In this document: positions 42,757 to 51,808 of the stretch, in pieces
Layout of the letters: the number at the start of each line of letters is the position of its first letter
Numbering within the stretch: the stretch's first letter is position 1
Assembly (NCBI RefSeq): GCF_024213195.1
Contig: NZ_JANAVF010000005.1
Coordinates: 186,001 to 250,000, forward strand
Origin: Streptomyces sp. TBY4
GTDB lineage: Bacteria > Actinomycetota > Actinomycetes > Streptomycetales > Streptomycetaceae
Direction: 5' to 3'
Length of the DNA stretch: 64,000 nucleotides
Notes under the pieces: generated by a model
Told to the model about the DNA's origin: nothing
What the model saw: the letters and a program-made list of their open reading frames with translations, nothing else
The model's database searches: none
Translations under genes and position numbers: made by a program

Positions 42757-45700
42757 GTGCAGACCAGAGCCGGCAAGCGGGCCACGGCAACGGCCGCGGC
42801 GGTCGCCGTCATCGGCGCACTGCTGAGCGGTTCGGCCGTGGTGGGTCCCCCCGCCGCCTTCGCCGCCCCGACCGTGCCGGACGGCCCCGCCGCCCTGGAC
42901 GCTCCCACCGGCCCGGATGCTCCCCCGGCGCCCGCGACCGGCGCCGTTCCCGCGGCGCTGCGCGACCCGGCGCCCGTACCCGCGACCGCGCCCGTGCTCG
43001 GCCCCGGCGCCGATCCGGGGGCCGCCGCCTCCGGGGGGCCCGCCGTGTGGCCGCGGCCGCAGTCGATGGCCGCCGATCCGGCGCGCGCGGTCCCGCTGGG
43101 CGCCGAGGCCGTGCTCGTGCTGCCCGCGGGCGTGGACCCGTACGCCGCCCGGGTGGTGCGCGACGCCCTGCGCGGGGCGGGCGTACGGACCCTGCACGAG
43201 CGGGCCGAAGGGGAACAACTGCCCGGCGCCGGACCCGTCGTACGGCTCCAGGGACCGGAAGCAGAGCGGGCCCTGCGGGCCCTGGGCGCGGACGCGGCCG
43301 GCGACCTGCCGGCCGGCGGCTACCGGCTCGCGGTGGGCCGCGACGGGGGGCGGGACACGGTCGCGCTGGCCGGCACCGGGGACGACGGATTGTTCCACGC
43401 GGCGCAGACCCTGCGTCAGCTGCTCGCCACGGGCGGCGGGAAGGTCCCCGGAGTCCTCGTACGGGACTGGCCGTCCGCGCCCGTGCGCGGCATCACGGAG
43501 GGGTTCTACGGGACTCCCTGGACGGCCGCCCAGCGGCTCGCGCAGGTGGAGTTCATGGGCGCCACCAAGCTGAACCGGCTGCTCCTCGCGCCCGGTGACG
43601 ACCCGTACCGGACCACGGAATGGCGCCGCGACTACCCGGCGGCGCAGGCGGCCGAGCTGCGGGAACTGGCCGACCGGGCCCGCGCCAACCAGGTGGTGCT
43701 CGCCTGGGCCGTGGCCCCCGGGCAGTCGATGTGCCTGGCCTCCTCGGCGGACCGGGCGGCGCTCGCCCGCAAGCTGGACGCCATGTGGGACCTCGGGTTC
43801 CGCGCGTTCCAGGTGCAGTTCCAGGACGTCAGCTACACCGAGTGGGGCTGCCGGGCCGACCGGGAGCGGTACGGCAAGGGCCCGGCGGCCGCCGCGAAGG
43901 CGCACGCGGAGGTGGCGGGCGAGCTGGCCGCACACCTGGCCCGGCGCTACCCGGGGGCGCCCGCCCTGTCGCTGCTGCCGACGGAGTACTACCAGGAGGG
44001 CCCGACGCCCTACCGGAGCGCGCTGGCCGAGGCCCTGGACGACCGGGTGGAGGTCGCCTGGACGGGGGTCGGCGTGGTGCCGCGCACGATCACCGGTCCG
44101 GAACTGACCGGGGCGCGCTCGGCCCTCGGGCAGCACCCGCTGGTCACCATGGACAACTACCCCGTCAACGACTGGGAACCGGGCCGGATCTTCCTCGGCC
44201 CCTACGCGGGACGCGACCCGGTGGTCGCGGGCGGCTCGGCGGCCGTGCTGGCCAACGCCATGCCCCAGGGCACCCTGTCGCGCATCCCGCTGTTCACCGC
44301 GGCGGACTTCACCTGGAACCCGCGCGGCTACCGGGCCGCCGACTCCTGGGCGGCGGCCGTCTCCTCGCTCGCCGGACCCGACCCCAGGGCCCGGGAAGCA
44401 CTGGCCGCGCTGGCCGGGAACAACGCCTCCTCCGGCCTCGCCCAGCCCGAGTCCGCCTACCTGGTCCCCCTGATGGAGGAGTTCTGGCGGGCCCGCAGCT
44501 CCGGCGACCCGGCGGCGGGCGACCGGCTGCGCGCCGCCTTCCGCGTGCTGCGCGAGGCCCCGGAGCGGCTGCCCGCGCTCGCCGGGGAGGCAGGGCCCTG
44601 GCTCTCGCGGCTCGCGCGCTACGGAGCCGCCGGCGAACTGGCCCTCGACGTCCTCCAGGCGCAGGCCCGCGGGGACGGGGCCGCGGCCTGGCAGGCCTCG
44701 CAGGCGCTCACCGCCGCCCGCGCGGCGCTGTCCGGGGCGGATGCCGCCCGGGTCGACAAGGCCGTGCTCGACCCCTTCCTCGCACGGGCCGCCGCCGAGG
44801 CCGACGCCTGGACCGGCGCGGCCCGCCGGTCCGGCACGGTGACCCGGCAGGCCGACGCCTGGACGGTCCAGCTGTCGGACACCCGGCCGGTGTCGGTGGT
44901 GACCGTGATGACCGACCCGCTGCCGCCCGGCAGCCGGGGCGCCGCGATCGAGGCCCACGTACCGGGAGAGGGCTGGCGCAAGGTCGCGGAAGCGGCGGCC
45001 TCGGGCTGGACCCAGGCCGACGTGGGCGGGCTGCGGGCCGACGCGGTCCGGCTCGTCTGGTCGGGGCCGGCTCCGGCCGTGCACGGCGTGGTCCCGTGGA
45101 CCGCGGACGGCCCGGAGGCCCGCTTCGAGCTGGCGCGGAGCGTGGACGCGGAGATCGGCGGGGCCGCGCAGCGGATCCCGGCGGAGCTGTCCGCGCTGCG
45201 TCCCGGCGAGGTCCGCGGCCCCCTGTCGGCGACCCCGCCGCCGGGGATCTCCGTACGCCTGCCGGAGACGGCCGCGGCCGCGCGCGGTACGACGGCGGCC
45301 GTGCCGGTGGAGGTCACGGTGGCGGCGGGCACCGCCCCGGGCACCTACGCGGTCCCGGTCACCTTCGGCACCGAGACGCACACGCTGCAGGTCCGCGCCC
45401 ATCCGCGCACGGCCGGGCCGGATCTGCTGCGCACCGCGGCGGCCTCGTCCTCGGCCGACGAGACCCCGGACTTCCCCGCGGCGGGGGCGCTGGACGATTC
45501 CCCGGCCACGCGGTGGTCCTCGCCCGCGGTGGACGGGGCGTGGTGGCAGGCGGAGCTGGCGGCTCCGGCGCGGGTCGGGCTGCTGCGGCTGCGGTGGCAG
45601 GAGGCGTACCCGTCGCGCTTCCGCGTCGAATCTTCGCCCGACGGGGTCGTCTGGCATCCGTCCGCGACGGTCGAGTCCCGCGGCGGGGTCGACTCCGTCC

Positions 45701-45813
45701 GCCTCGATCCGGCGGCCGGGCCGGCCCGCTTCCTCCGCGTCACCTGCGAGACCCGGGCCACCCGCTACGGCTGCAGCCTCCTGAACGCGGAAGCCTTCGC
45801 CCTGGCCCCGTAG
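42757..45813 (+). CDS. Secreted GH84-type beta-N-acetylglucosaminidase
   Basis: A 1018-residue exported enzyme. A signal peptide (KRATATAAAVAVIGALLSG to about AFA) and a proline-rich linker precede a GH20b-like domain (about residues 90-240). The family 84 barrel begins at PVRGITEGFYGTPWTAAQRL. The catalytic pair, normally Asp-Asp, reads Gln356-Asp357 (VQFQDVSYTEW). The C-terminus has a beta-sandwich (PGTYAVPVTFG) and a discoidin-type carbohydrate domain. Family members cleave GlcNAc from glycans. The GTG at 42757 was chosen to give the signal peptide. Confidence 0.88.
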   Translation: MQTRAGKRATATAAAVAVIGALLSGSAVVGPPAAFAAPTVPDGPAALDAPTGPDAPPAPATGAVPAALRDPAPVPATAPVLGPGADPGAAASGGPAVWPRPQSMAADPARAVPLGAEAVLVLPAGVDPYAARVVRDALRGAGVRTLHERAEGEQLPGAGPVVRLQGPEAERALRALGADAAGDLPAGGYRLAVGRDGGRDTVALAGTGDDGLFHAAQTLRQLLATGGGKVPGVLVRDWPSAPVRGITEGFYGTPWTAAQRLAQVEFMGATKLNRLLLAPGDDPYRTTEWRRDYPAAQAAELRELADRARANQVVLAWAVAPGQSMCLASSADRAALARKLDAMWDLGFRAFQVQFQDVSYTEWGCRADRERYGKGPAAAAKAHAEVAGELAAHLARRYPGAPALSLLPTEYYQEGPTPYRSALAEALDDRVEVAWTGVGVVPRTITGPELTGARSALGQHPLVTMDNYPVNDWEPGRIFLGPYAGRDPVVAGGSAAVLANAMPQGTLSRIPLFTAADFTWNPRGYRAADSWAAAVSSLAGPDPRAREALAALAGNNASSGLAQPESAYLVPLMEEFWRARSSGDPAAGDRLRAAFRVLREAPERLPALAGEAGPWLSRLARYGAAGELALDVLQAQARGDGAAAWQASQALTAARAALSGADAARVDKAVLDPFLARAAAEADAWTGAARRSGTVTRQADAWTVQLSDTRPVSVVTVMTDPLPPGSRGAAIEAHVPGEGWRKVAEAAASGWTQADVGGLRADAVRLVWSGPAPAVHGVVPWTADGPEARFELARSVDAEIGGAAQRIPAELSALRPGEVRGPLSATPPPGISVRLPETAAAARGTTAAVPVEVTVAAGTAPGTYAVPVTFGTETHTLQVRAHPRTAGPDLLRTAAASSSADETPDFPAAGALDDSPATRWSSPAVDGAWWQAELAAPARVGLLRLRWQEAYPSRFRVESSPDGVVWHPSATVESRGGVDSVRLDPAAGPARFLRVTCETRATRYGCSLLNAEAFALAP

Positions 45814-45825
45814 CGACGCCGGGAA

Positions 45826-45945
45826 CCCTGCGGGGCCGTCCCCTACCCACCCTTCCCCCGTTCCCCGGGCTCCGCCCGGACCCGTACGTGCGCTCCGCGC
45901 CCGTGCCCTCAAACGCCGGGCGGGCTGAGTTTGCCGCGCAGCGGC
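45826..45945 (+). repeat. Dispersed intergenic repeat, copy 7
   Basis: CCCTGCGGGGC is followed by the core variant CTACCCACCCTTCCCCCG and ends in CCGGGCGGGCTGAGTTTGCC. A CGTACGTGCGCTCCGCGC insert is shared with copy 6. It fills the gap between two convergent stops. Confidence 0.82.
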
Positions 45946-45966
45946 ACGGGCACGGGCGCGGGCCCG

Positions 45967-46524
45967 CTACGAGGCGACCGCCGCCGTCGCGGGGGCCGGG
46001 AGGCCGATGCGGTCCAGGGCGTCCTCCGCCCCGTACGGCTGGAGGTACGGCATCCAGCACGGATCCCGGTGCCCCGTCCCGATGATCCGCCAGGCCAGCC
46101 CCGACGGCGGAGCCGGCTGGTGCCGCAGCCGCCAGCCGAGGTCGACGAGGTGCCGGTCGGCCTTGACGTGGTTGCAGCGGCGGCACGCGGCGACGACGTT
46201 GTCCCAGGCGTGCTGACCGCCCCGGCTCCGCGGGACGACGTGGTCGACGCTGGTGGCGACGGCCCCGCAGTACATGCAGCGCCCGCCGTCGCGGGCGAAG
46301 AGCGCGCGGCGGGTGAGTGGAACGGGCCCCCGGTAGGGGACCCGCACGAAGCGCTTGAGCCGAACCACGCTGGGCGCGGGGACGGCCCTTGTCGCGCTGT
46401 GCAGAAAGGCGCCGGATTCTTCCAGGGAGACGGCTTTGTTCTCCAGGACGAGGACGAGCGCGCGACGGAGCGGTACGACGCCGAGGGGCTCGTACGACGC
46501 GTTGAGGACCAGGACGTGCGGCAC
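45967..46524 (-). CDS. HNH endonuclease
   Basis: A 185-residue protein. The start is VLVLNASYEPLGVVPLRRA, as in a conserved actinobacterial HNH family. The HNH core is CMYCG, VDHVVPRSRGG, AWDNVVAACRRCNHVKADR: cysteine pairs hold zinc, and the histidines and asparagine form the active site. It stands alone with no methylase or inteins. The role is unknown; related genes are found in the core genome of many actinobacteria. It is convergent with the GH84 gene. Confidence 0.92.
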   Translation of the reverse strand: MPHVLVLNASYEPLGVVPLRRALVLVLENKAVSLEESGAFLHSATRAVPAPSVVRLKRFVRVPYRGPVPLTRRALFARDGGRCMYCGAVATSVDHVVPRSRGGQHAWDNVVAACRRCNHVKADRHLVDLGWRLRHQPAPPSGLAWRIIGTGHRDPCWMPYLQPYGAEDALDRIGLPAPATAAVAS

Positions 46525-46785
46525 GGACTGCCTCCTATAACGCCGGCGGCGCGTGGCTCGCGCCGGGACGATCTGTTTTCCAGTCTCCCCTTACGGCTGG
46601 TCGAAGCGCCACCACGCACCCGTAACGGGTCCGAGGTGTTTTCGACCACAGCGGCTTCATCCCCGCGTGAGTCTGGTCTCTCCCTCGAACAAGGCAACAA
46701 GTCCGGGCAAGTGCCCCGTTAGGGTGGATGGTCTGCTCGCCCCACCCCTACCGCGGGCAGGACGCTACATCTGGAGGTTCCCGCC

Positions 46786-47883
46786 GTGCCCTGGCCTGCC
46801 GCACTGCTCCCGCTCGCAGCCGACAACCCGGACGCGTCCGAAACGATCAGAGAAACCCACGAGAGCGTCACGAACGCGGCCAGTTTCATCGAGGAGAACT
46901 GGGCCGGATGGCTGGCCCTGGGCCTGCGGATCCTCCTCATCCTGGTCGCCGCCTTCGCCCTGCGTTCGGTGGTCCGCAAATCGCTGACCAAGCTGATCAC
47001 CCGGATGAACCGCGGCGCCGACGCCGTCGAGGGCACGGCCCTGAGCGGGCTGCTGGTCAACGCCGAGCGGCGCCGCCAGCGGTCCGAGGCCATCGGCTCG
47101 GTGCTGCGCTCGGTGGCCTCGTTCCTGATCCTCGGCACGGCGGCCCTGATGGTGCTCGGCGCGCTCGACATAAACCTGGGGCCGCTGCTGGCGAGTGCCG
47201 GTGTGGCCGGTGTGGCGATCGGTTTCGGCGCCCGGAACCTGGTCACGGACTTCCTGTCCGGCGTGTTCATGATCCTCGAGGACCAGTACGGCGTCGGTGA
47301 CAAGATCGACGCCGGGGTGGCCTCGGGCGAGGTCGTCGAGGTGGGGCTGCGCGTCACCAAGCTGCGCGGCGACAACGGCGAGATCTGGTACGTCCGCAAC
47401 GGCGAGATCAAGCGGATCGGCAACCTCAGCCAGGGCTGGGCCACGGCGAACGTCTCGGTGCAGGTCAAGCCCACCGAGAGCCTCTCCCGCATCCGCGAAG
47501 TGATCAAGGAGATCGCCGACACCATGGCCAAGGAGTCCCCGTGGGACGAGCGGCTGTGGGGTCCGGTGGAGGTGCTGGGCCTGGACGAGGTGCTGCTGGC
47601 CTCCATGTCGGTGTCGGTGTCGGCGAAGACGATGCCGGGCCAGCAGTTCGCCGTGGAGCGCGAGCTGCGCTGGCGGATCAAGGACGCCTTCGACGCCGCG
47701 GGCATCGGGATCGTCGGGGGCCTGCCGCTGCCCGAGGAGGAGGCGGCCCCGGCCGACCCCTCGGCCTCGGTCGCCCCGCCGTCGGCCCTGGCGAACCCGG
47801 CCTCCCCGCAGTCCATGGCCACCGCGGAGATCCCGCCGCCGGCCGCGGGCGGTGCGGTGTCCGGACCGCGCATCACGAAGTAG
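46786..47883 (+). CDS. MscS-type mechanosensitive channel
   Basis: A 365-residue membrane channel. Helices lie at about residues 40-65 (LALGLRILLILVAAFAL) and 105-130 (FLILGTAALMVLGAL). The pore helix and cytoplasmic domain follow: GVAGVAIGFGARNLVTDFLSG and DQYGVGDKI are MscS hallmarks. The C-terminus is proline/alanine-rich. It releases solutes during osmotic downshock. The start is a GTG with GGAGG upstream. A tandem 9-base repeat and a hairpin follow. Confidence 0.94.
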   Translation: MPWPAALLPLAADNPDASETIRETHESVTNAASFIEENWAGWLALGLRILLILVAAFALRSVVRKSLTKLITRMNRGADAVEGTALSGLLVNAERRRQRSEAIGSVLRSVASFLILGTAALMVLGALDINLGPLLASAGVAGVAIGFGARNLVTDFLSGVFMILEDQYGVGDKIDAGVASGEVVEVGLRVTKLRGDNGEIWYVRNGEIKRIGNLSQGWATANVSVQVKPTESLSRIREVIKEIADTMAKESPWDERLWGPVEVLGLDEVLLASMSVSVSAKTMPGQQFAVERELRWRIKDAFDAAGIGIVGGLPLPEEEAAPADPSASVAPPSALANPASPQSMATAEIPPPAAGGAVSGPRITK

Positions 47884-47896
47884 GGCCGCTCACGCC

Positions 47897-47923
47897 CGTA
47901 CGACACGTACGACACGTACGAAC
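47897..47923 (+). repeat. Tandem 9-base repeat
   Basis: CGTACGACA occurs twice in full, then CGTACGAAC. It lies just before the terminator at 47925. Confidence 0.75.
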
Positions 47924-47924
47924 G

Positions 47925-47961
47925 CCACTGCCCCCGTAGGTCCGACCTGCGGGGGCAGTGG
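47925..47961 (+). terminator. Terminator after mscS
   Basis: CCACTGCCCCCG (47925-47936) pairs perfectly with CGGGGGCAGTGG (47950-47961); an inner AGGT/ACCT pair closes the loop. Confidence 0.85.
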
Positions 47962-47987
47962 TGTACCCAGCGGTGTACGCAGTGCCA

Positions 47988-48023
47988 TTGACACGAGCGA
48001 CCCACCAATAGGAAACTTACCTA
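47988..48023 (+). promoter_or_regulatory. Promoter and operator of the ROK gene
   Basis: TTGACA at 47988-47993 is a good -35 element. TAGGAAACTTACCTA (48009-48023) is a TAGG-N7-CCTA palindrome that covers the -10 position. It lies 33 bases before the ROK start and resembles the operators of ROK-family sugar regulators, so autorepression is likely. Confidence 0.7.
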
Positions 48024-48055
48024 ACAGTTCACCCCGGTGAGAGAGAAGTCACCCC

Positions 48056-49303
48056 ATGCCCGCCACCCCCGGTACGCCCAGCCTGTTGCGCGCCCTGAAC
48101 GACCGGGCCGCGCTCGAGCTCCTGCTGACGCACGGCCCCCTGTCCCGGACCCGGATCGGGCACCTCACCGGCCTCTCGAAGCCCACCGCCTCCCAGCTCC
48201 TGGCCCGCCTGGAGGCCGCCGGGCTCGTCGTCGCCACCGGCACCGCCACCGGCCGCCCCGGCCCGAACGCGCAGCTCTACGCCGTCAACGCCACGGCCGC
48301 CCACGTCGCCGGACTCGACGTCACCCCGGGCCGGGTCCTCGCCTCCGTCGCCGACCTGGCCGGCGAGGTGGTCGGCAGCCACGAGCTGCCCCACGCCGAG
48401 GGCACCGGGCCGGTCGCCCAGGTCACCCGCGCCCTCGGCGAGGCCGTCAAGGACGCCGGGCTGCACCTCGCCGACATCCACCGGGTGGTCATCGCGACCC
48501 CCGGCTCCTTCGACCCCCGCACCGGGGTGCTGCGCTACGCCGACCACCTGGAGGGCTGGCACTCCCCCACGCTCCTCGAAGAGCTCGCCGCGGCCCTGCC
48601 GATGCCGGTCGAGTACGAGAACGACGTGAACCTCGCCGCCGTCGCCGAGCAGCGGCTCGGTGCCGCTCGCGGGCACGAGGACTTCGTCCTGCTGTGGAAC
48701 GAGGAGGGCCTCGGGGCCGCCCTCGTGCTCGGCGGCCGGCTGCACCGCGGCTGGACCGGCGGCGCCGGGGAGATCGGCTTCCTGCCGGTCGCCGGGCACC
48801 CGCTGGTCCGCCGGGTCACCGAGGTCAACTCCGGCGGCTACCAGGAGCTGGCCGGCGCGCAGGTGCTGCCCGCGATGGCGGCCCGGCTCGGCGTCGAGGC
48901 GCCGCCGGCCGCCGCGGCCGGGGCCGGTTCGGTGCACGGTGCCGTGCACGGGGCCGAGTCCGGGGCCATGGTCGAAGCGGCGGCCGCGCTGCTGGCCCAG
49001 GCCGCCGCCGCACCCGAGGGGCCCCACCTGGAGCTCCTGCGGGAGTACGCCACCGCCCTCGCCACCGGACTCGCCTCGCTGGTCGCCGTACTGGACCCGG
49101 AGATCGTGATCCTCTCCGGTGCGCTGACCATCGCGGGCGGGGAACCGCTGCGCGAACTCCTCGAAGCCGAGCTCGCAGACCTCGCACCGTCCCGGCCCCG
49201 GCTGGTGACCGGCGAGGTCCGCGAACGGCCCGTACTGCGCGGGGCGCTGGAAAGCGCCCTCGCCGCCACCCGCGACGAGGTCTTCGACACCTCCCGCCGC
49301 TGA
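48056..49303 (+). CDS. ROK-family sugar-responsive regulator
   Basis: A 415-residue regulator. The N-terminal winged helix (GPLSRTRIGHLTGLSKPTASQLL) binds DNA; the rest is a ROK sugar-kinase fold without clear catalysis. VEYENDVNLAAVAEQRLG and the glycine-rich GGAGEIGFLPVAG are ROK motifs; the usual zinc-binding cysteine cluster is absent. It precedes a complete sugar-uptake operon, whose genes it probably controls. A 210-base gap separates it from the binding-protein gene. The ATG at 48056 follows AGAGAAG. Confidence 0.9.
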   Translation: MPATPGTPSLLRALNDRAALELLLTHGPLSRTRIGHLTGLSKPTASQLLARLEAAGLVVATGTATGRPGPNAQLYAVNATAAHVAGLDVTPGRVLASVADLAGEVVGSHELPHAEGTGPVAQVTRALGEAVKDAGLHLADIHRVVIATPGSFDPRTGVLRYADHLEGWHSPTLLEELAAALPMPVEYENDVNLAAVAEQRLGAARGHEDFVLLWNEEGLGAALVLGGRLHRGWTGGAGEIGFLPVAGHPLVRRVTEVNSGGYQELAGAQVLPAMAARLGVEAPPAAAAGAGSVHGAVHGAESGAMVEAAAALLAQAAAAPEGPHLELLREYATALATGLASLVAVLDPEIVILSGALTIAGGEPLRELLEAELADLAPSRPRLVTGEVRERPVLRGALESALAATRDEVFDTSRR

Positions 49304-49320
49304 ACCGCACCACCGGCACG

Positions 49321-49354
49321 ACCCGCACCACCCGCACCACCCGCACCACCCGCA
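49321..49354 (+). repeat. Tandem ACCACCCGC repeat
   Basis: A 9-base unit (ACCCGCACC and its phases) repeats about four times in the gap between the ROK and binding-protein genes. It is not coding. Confidence 0.75.
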
Positions 49355-49513
49355 CGATCCCGCACCGATTCGCCCCTGCACGAGCCCCGGCGCACGCAGC
49401 CCCGCACAGCACACCCGTACCACCTGCCCCGCCCCGTACCTCCCCCGCGTGAGCCCGTACCGCTCCTCCCTCACCCCTCCAGGAAGTCCCCCCGCGCAGA
49501 GAGTGACTCCGTC

Positions 49514-50848
49514 ATGCCCAGAATCAACCGCCTGACCGCCGCCGCCACCGCCGTCGCCGCGATATCCGTGCTCGCCACCGCGTGTACGGGCTCCGCCTCC
49601 AACACGGCCGCCGACGACCCGAAGAAGGAAGTCACCCTCAACTTCTGGCACGGCTGGTCCGCCCCCAGCGAGGCGAAGGCCATCGAGGAGAACATCGCCC
49701 GGTTCCAGAAGGCGCACCCGAACATCAAGGTCAACGTCACGGGCAACATGACGGACGACAAGATCAACCAGGCGCTGCGCGCCGGCGGCGACAAGGCCCC
49801 CGACGTGGTCGCCTCCTTCACCACCGACAGCGTCGGCAAGTTCTGCAACACCGGCGCCTTCACGGACCTGAACCCCTTCCTGAAGAAGTCCGGGATCGAG
49901 AAGGAGAAGGTCTTCCCCAAGACCCTGCTCCAGTACACCCAGTTCAACGGCAACCAGTGCACGCTGCCGCTGCTGAACGACGCGTACGGCCTCGTCTACA
50001 ACAAGACCGCCTTCGCCGCCGCCGGGATCACCGAACCGCCCAAGACCTGGAGCGAGTTCGTGGCCGTCGCGCAGAAGCTGACCAAGGCCAAGGGCGATTC
50101 GTACGAGCAGCTCGGCATCATGCCCACCTTCCACGGCTACGAGACCTCCCCGCAGCGCCTCGCCGCCCTGTGGAGCCCGACGTACTTCGACGCCGACGGC
50201 AAGTCCAACCTGGCCAAGGACCCCGCCTTCGCGAAGATGCTGACCGCACAGAAGGACCTGGTCGCCAAGCTCGGCGGGTACGAGAAGCTGGAGAAGTTCC
50301 GCACCACCTTCGGTGACGAGTGGAGCGCCGAGCACCCCTTCCACCTGGGCCTGGTCGCCATGCAGATCGACGGCGAGTGGCGCGCGAACATGGCGAAGGA
50401 AGCCGGGGTGAAGTTCGAGATCGGGACCGCGCCGATGCCCGTCCCGGACGAGCAGGCCGCCGACTACGGCAAGGGCTACCTCTCCGGCACGATCATGGGC
50501 ATCGCCTCCGGCAGCAAGAAGCAGAACGCCGCCTGGGAGCTGGCGAAGTACATGACGACCGACACCGACGCCGTCGTGGAGTTCGCCAACTCCATCCACA
50601 ACGTGCCTTCCACGCTGGCCGCCCTGGAGTCCCCGAAGCTCCAGGTGAGCCCGGAGTTCAAGACGTTCATCGACATCGCCAAGCACCCGAAGTCGACCAC
50701 CACCCCCGCCCAGGTGGACGGCGGCACCTACCAGCTGACCTTCACGGACTTCGCGTACGCGGTCGAGAAGGGCGACGTCGCGGACATCCCGGCCGGTCTC
50801 GCCAAGACCGACCAGCAGATCGACACGGACATCGCGAAGGCGAAGTAG
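49514..50848 (+). CDS. Sugar ABC transporter binding lipoprotein
   Basis: A 444-residue extracellular solute-binding protein. The signal peptide ends in the lipobox LATAC; Cys24 would be lipidated. EVTLNFWHGWSAPSEAKAIE and the repeated NxxxxDAYGLVYNKTAF phrase belong to the family 1 binding proteins for oligosaccharides. It delivers sugar to the two permeases that follow at 5- and 6-base spacing. Nearest functional type could be chito- or cello-oligosaccharide binding, judged by context only. Confidence 0.93.
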   Translation: MPRINRLTAAATAVAAISVLATACTGSASNTAADDPKKEVTLNFWHGWSAPSEAKAIEENIARFQKAHPNIKVNVTGNMTDDKINQALRAGGDKAPDVVASFTTDSVGKFCNTGAFTDLNPFLKKSGIEKEKVFPKTLLQYTQFNGNQCTLPLLNDAYGLVYNKTAFAAAGITEPPKTWSEFVAVAQKLTKAKGDSYEQLGIMPTFHGYETSPQRLAALWSPTYFDADGKSNLAKDPAFAKMLTAQKDLVAKLGGYEKLEKFRTTFGDEWSAEHPFHLGLVAMQIDGEWRANMAKEAGVKFEIGTAPMPVPDEQAADYGKGYLSGTIMGIASGSKKQNAAWELAKYMTTDTDAVVEFANSIHNVPSTLAALESPKLQVSPEFKTFIDIAKHPKSTTTPAQVDGGTYQLTFTDFAYAVEKGDVADIPAGLAKTDQQIDTDIAKAK

Positions 50849-50852
50849 CCCG

Positions 50853-51803
50853 ATGGCCGGCACCCTCTCCCCCGAACTGCGCACGAGGCGCCGCAGGTCC
50901 TCCCTGCGCACGGCGGCCTTCATGTCGCCCTGGCTGATCGGGTTCGGCGTCTTCTTCGCCTACCCGCTCGCCTCCACCGTCTACTTCTCCTTCACCAAGT
51001 ACGACGGCTTCCGCCCGCCCGTCTTCAACGGGCTGGACAACTGGACCTACGTCTTCTCCGACCTGCCGATGTTCTGGCCGGCCATGCGCAACACCCTGTG
51101 GCTGGTCGTGATCATGGTCGCCTGCCGGGTCGCCTTCGGTCTCGGCATCGGCCTGCTCATCACGAAGATCAAGATGGGCACGGGCGTCTTCCGCACCCTG
51201 TTCTACCTGCCCTACCTGGCCCCGCCGGTGGCGGCCACGCTGGCCTTCGTCTTCCTGCTCAACCCCGGCACCGGACCGGTCAACATCCTGCTGGAATCGG
51301 TCGGACTGCCCGCGCCGGGCTGGTTCACGGACGCCTCCTGGTCCAAGCCCGCGCTGACCGCGCTCGCGGTCTGGGGGATCGGCGACCTGATGGTCATCTT
51401 CATGGCCGCGCTGCTCGACGTACCGCGCGAGCAGTACGAGGCCGCCGAGCTGGACGGAGCCGGGCCGCTGGCGCGGTTCCGCCACATCACCCTGCCGAAC
51501 ATCTCGCCGATCATCCTGTTCGCGGTGGTCACCGGGGTCATCGGGGCGATGCAGTACTACACCCAGCCCCTCGTGGCCGGGAAGGTGGCCTCCGGCGTGA
51601 TCGGCGGCTCGGGCCAGCAGTTCGAGCCCGGCTACCCCGAGAAGTCCACCCTGACCCTCCCCCAGGTCATCTACAACGTCGGCTTCCAGCGCTTCGACTA
51701 CGGCACCGCCTGCGCGGTCGCCCTGGTGCTGTTCGCCCTCTCCATGGCCTTCACCGCGCTGCTGATGCGGCGGCGCGGCGGGCTGATCGAGGCAGGTGAC
51801 TGA
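50853..51803 (+). CDS. Sugar ABC transporter permease (MalF type)
   Basis: A 316-residue permease with six helices, from LIGFGVFFAYPLASTVYFSF to a last helix near residue 290. The EAA loop that binds the ATPase is EQYEAAELDGAGPLARFRHI. It follows the binding-protein gene by four bases. No ATPase gene occurs in the operon. In Streptomyces the shared ATPase MsiK commonly serves such importers; that is known biology applied here. Confidence 0.95.
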   Translation: MAGTLSPELRTRRRRSSLRTAAFMSPWLIGFGVFFAYPLASTVYFSFTKYDGFRPPVFNGLDNWTYVFSDLPMFWPAMRNTLWLVVIMVACRVAFGLGIGLLITKIKMGTGVFRTLFYLPYLAPPVAATLAFVFLLNPGTGPVNILLESVGLPAPGWFTDASWSKPALTALAVWGIGDLMVIFMAALLDVPREQYEAAELDGAGPLARFRHITLPNISPIILFAVVTGVIGAMQYYTQPLVAGKVASGVIGGSGQQFEPGYPEKSTLTLPQVIYNVGFQRFDYGTACAVALVLFALSMAFTALLMRRRGGLIEAGD

Positions 51804-51808
51804 GGATC

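Noticed and set aside
42715..45912. Open frame antisense to the GH84 gene
   Set aside because: Same artefact of third-position GC; the plus strand has a signal peptide and recognisable domains.
49321..49354. Short CRISPR-like array
   Set aside because: The units are nine bases with no spacers; a simple tandem repeat.
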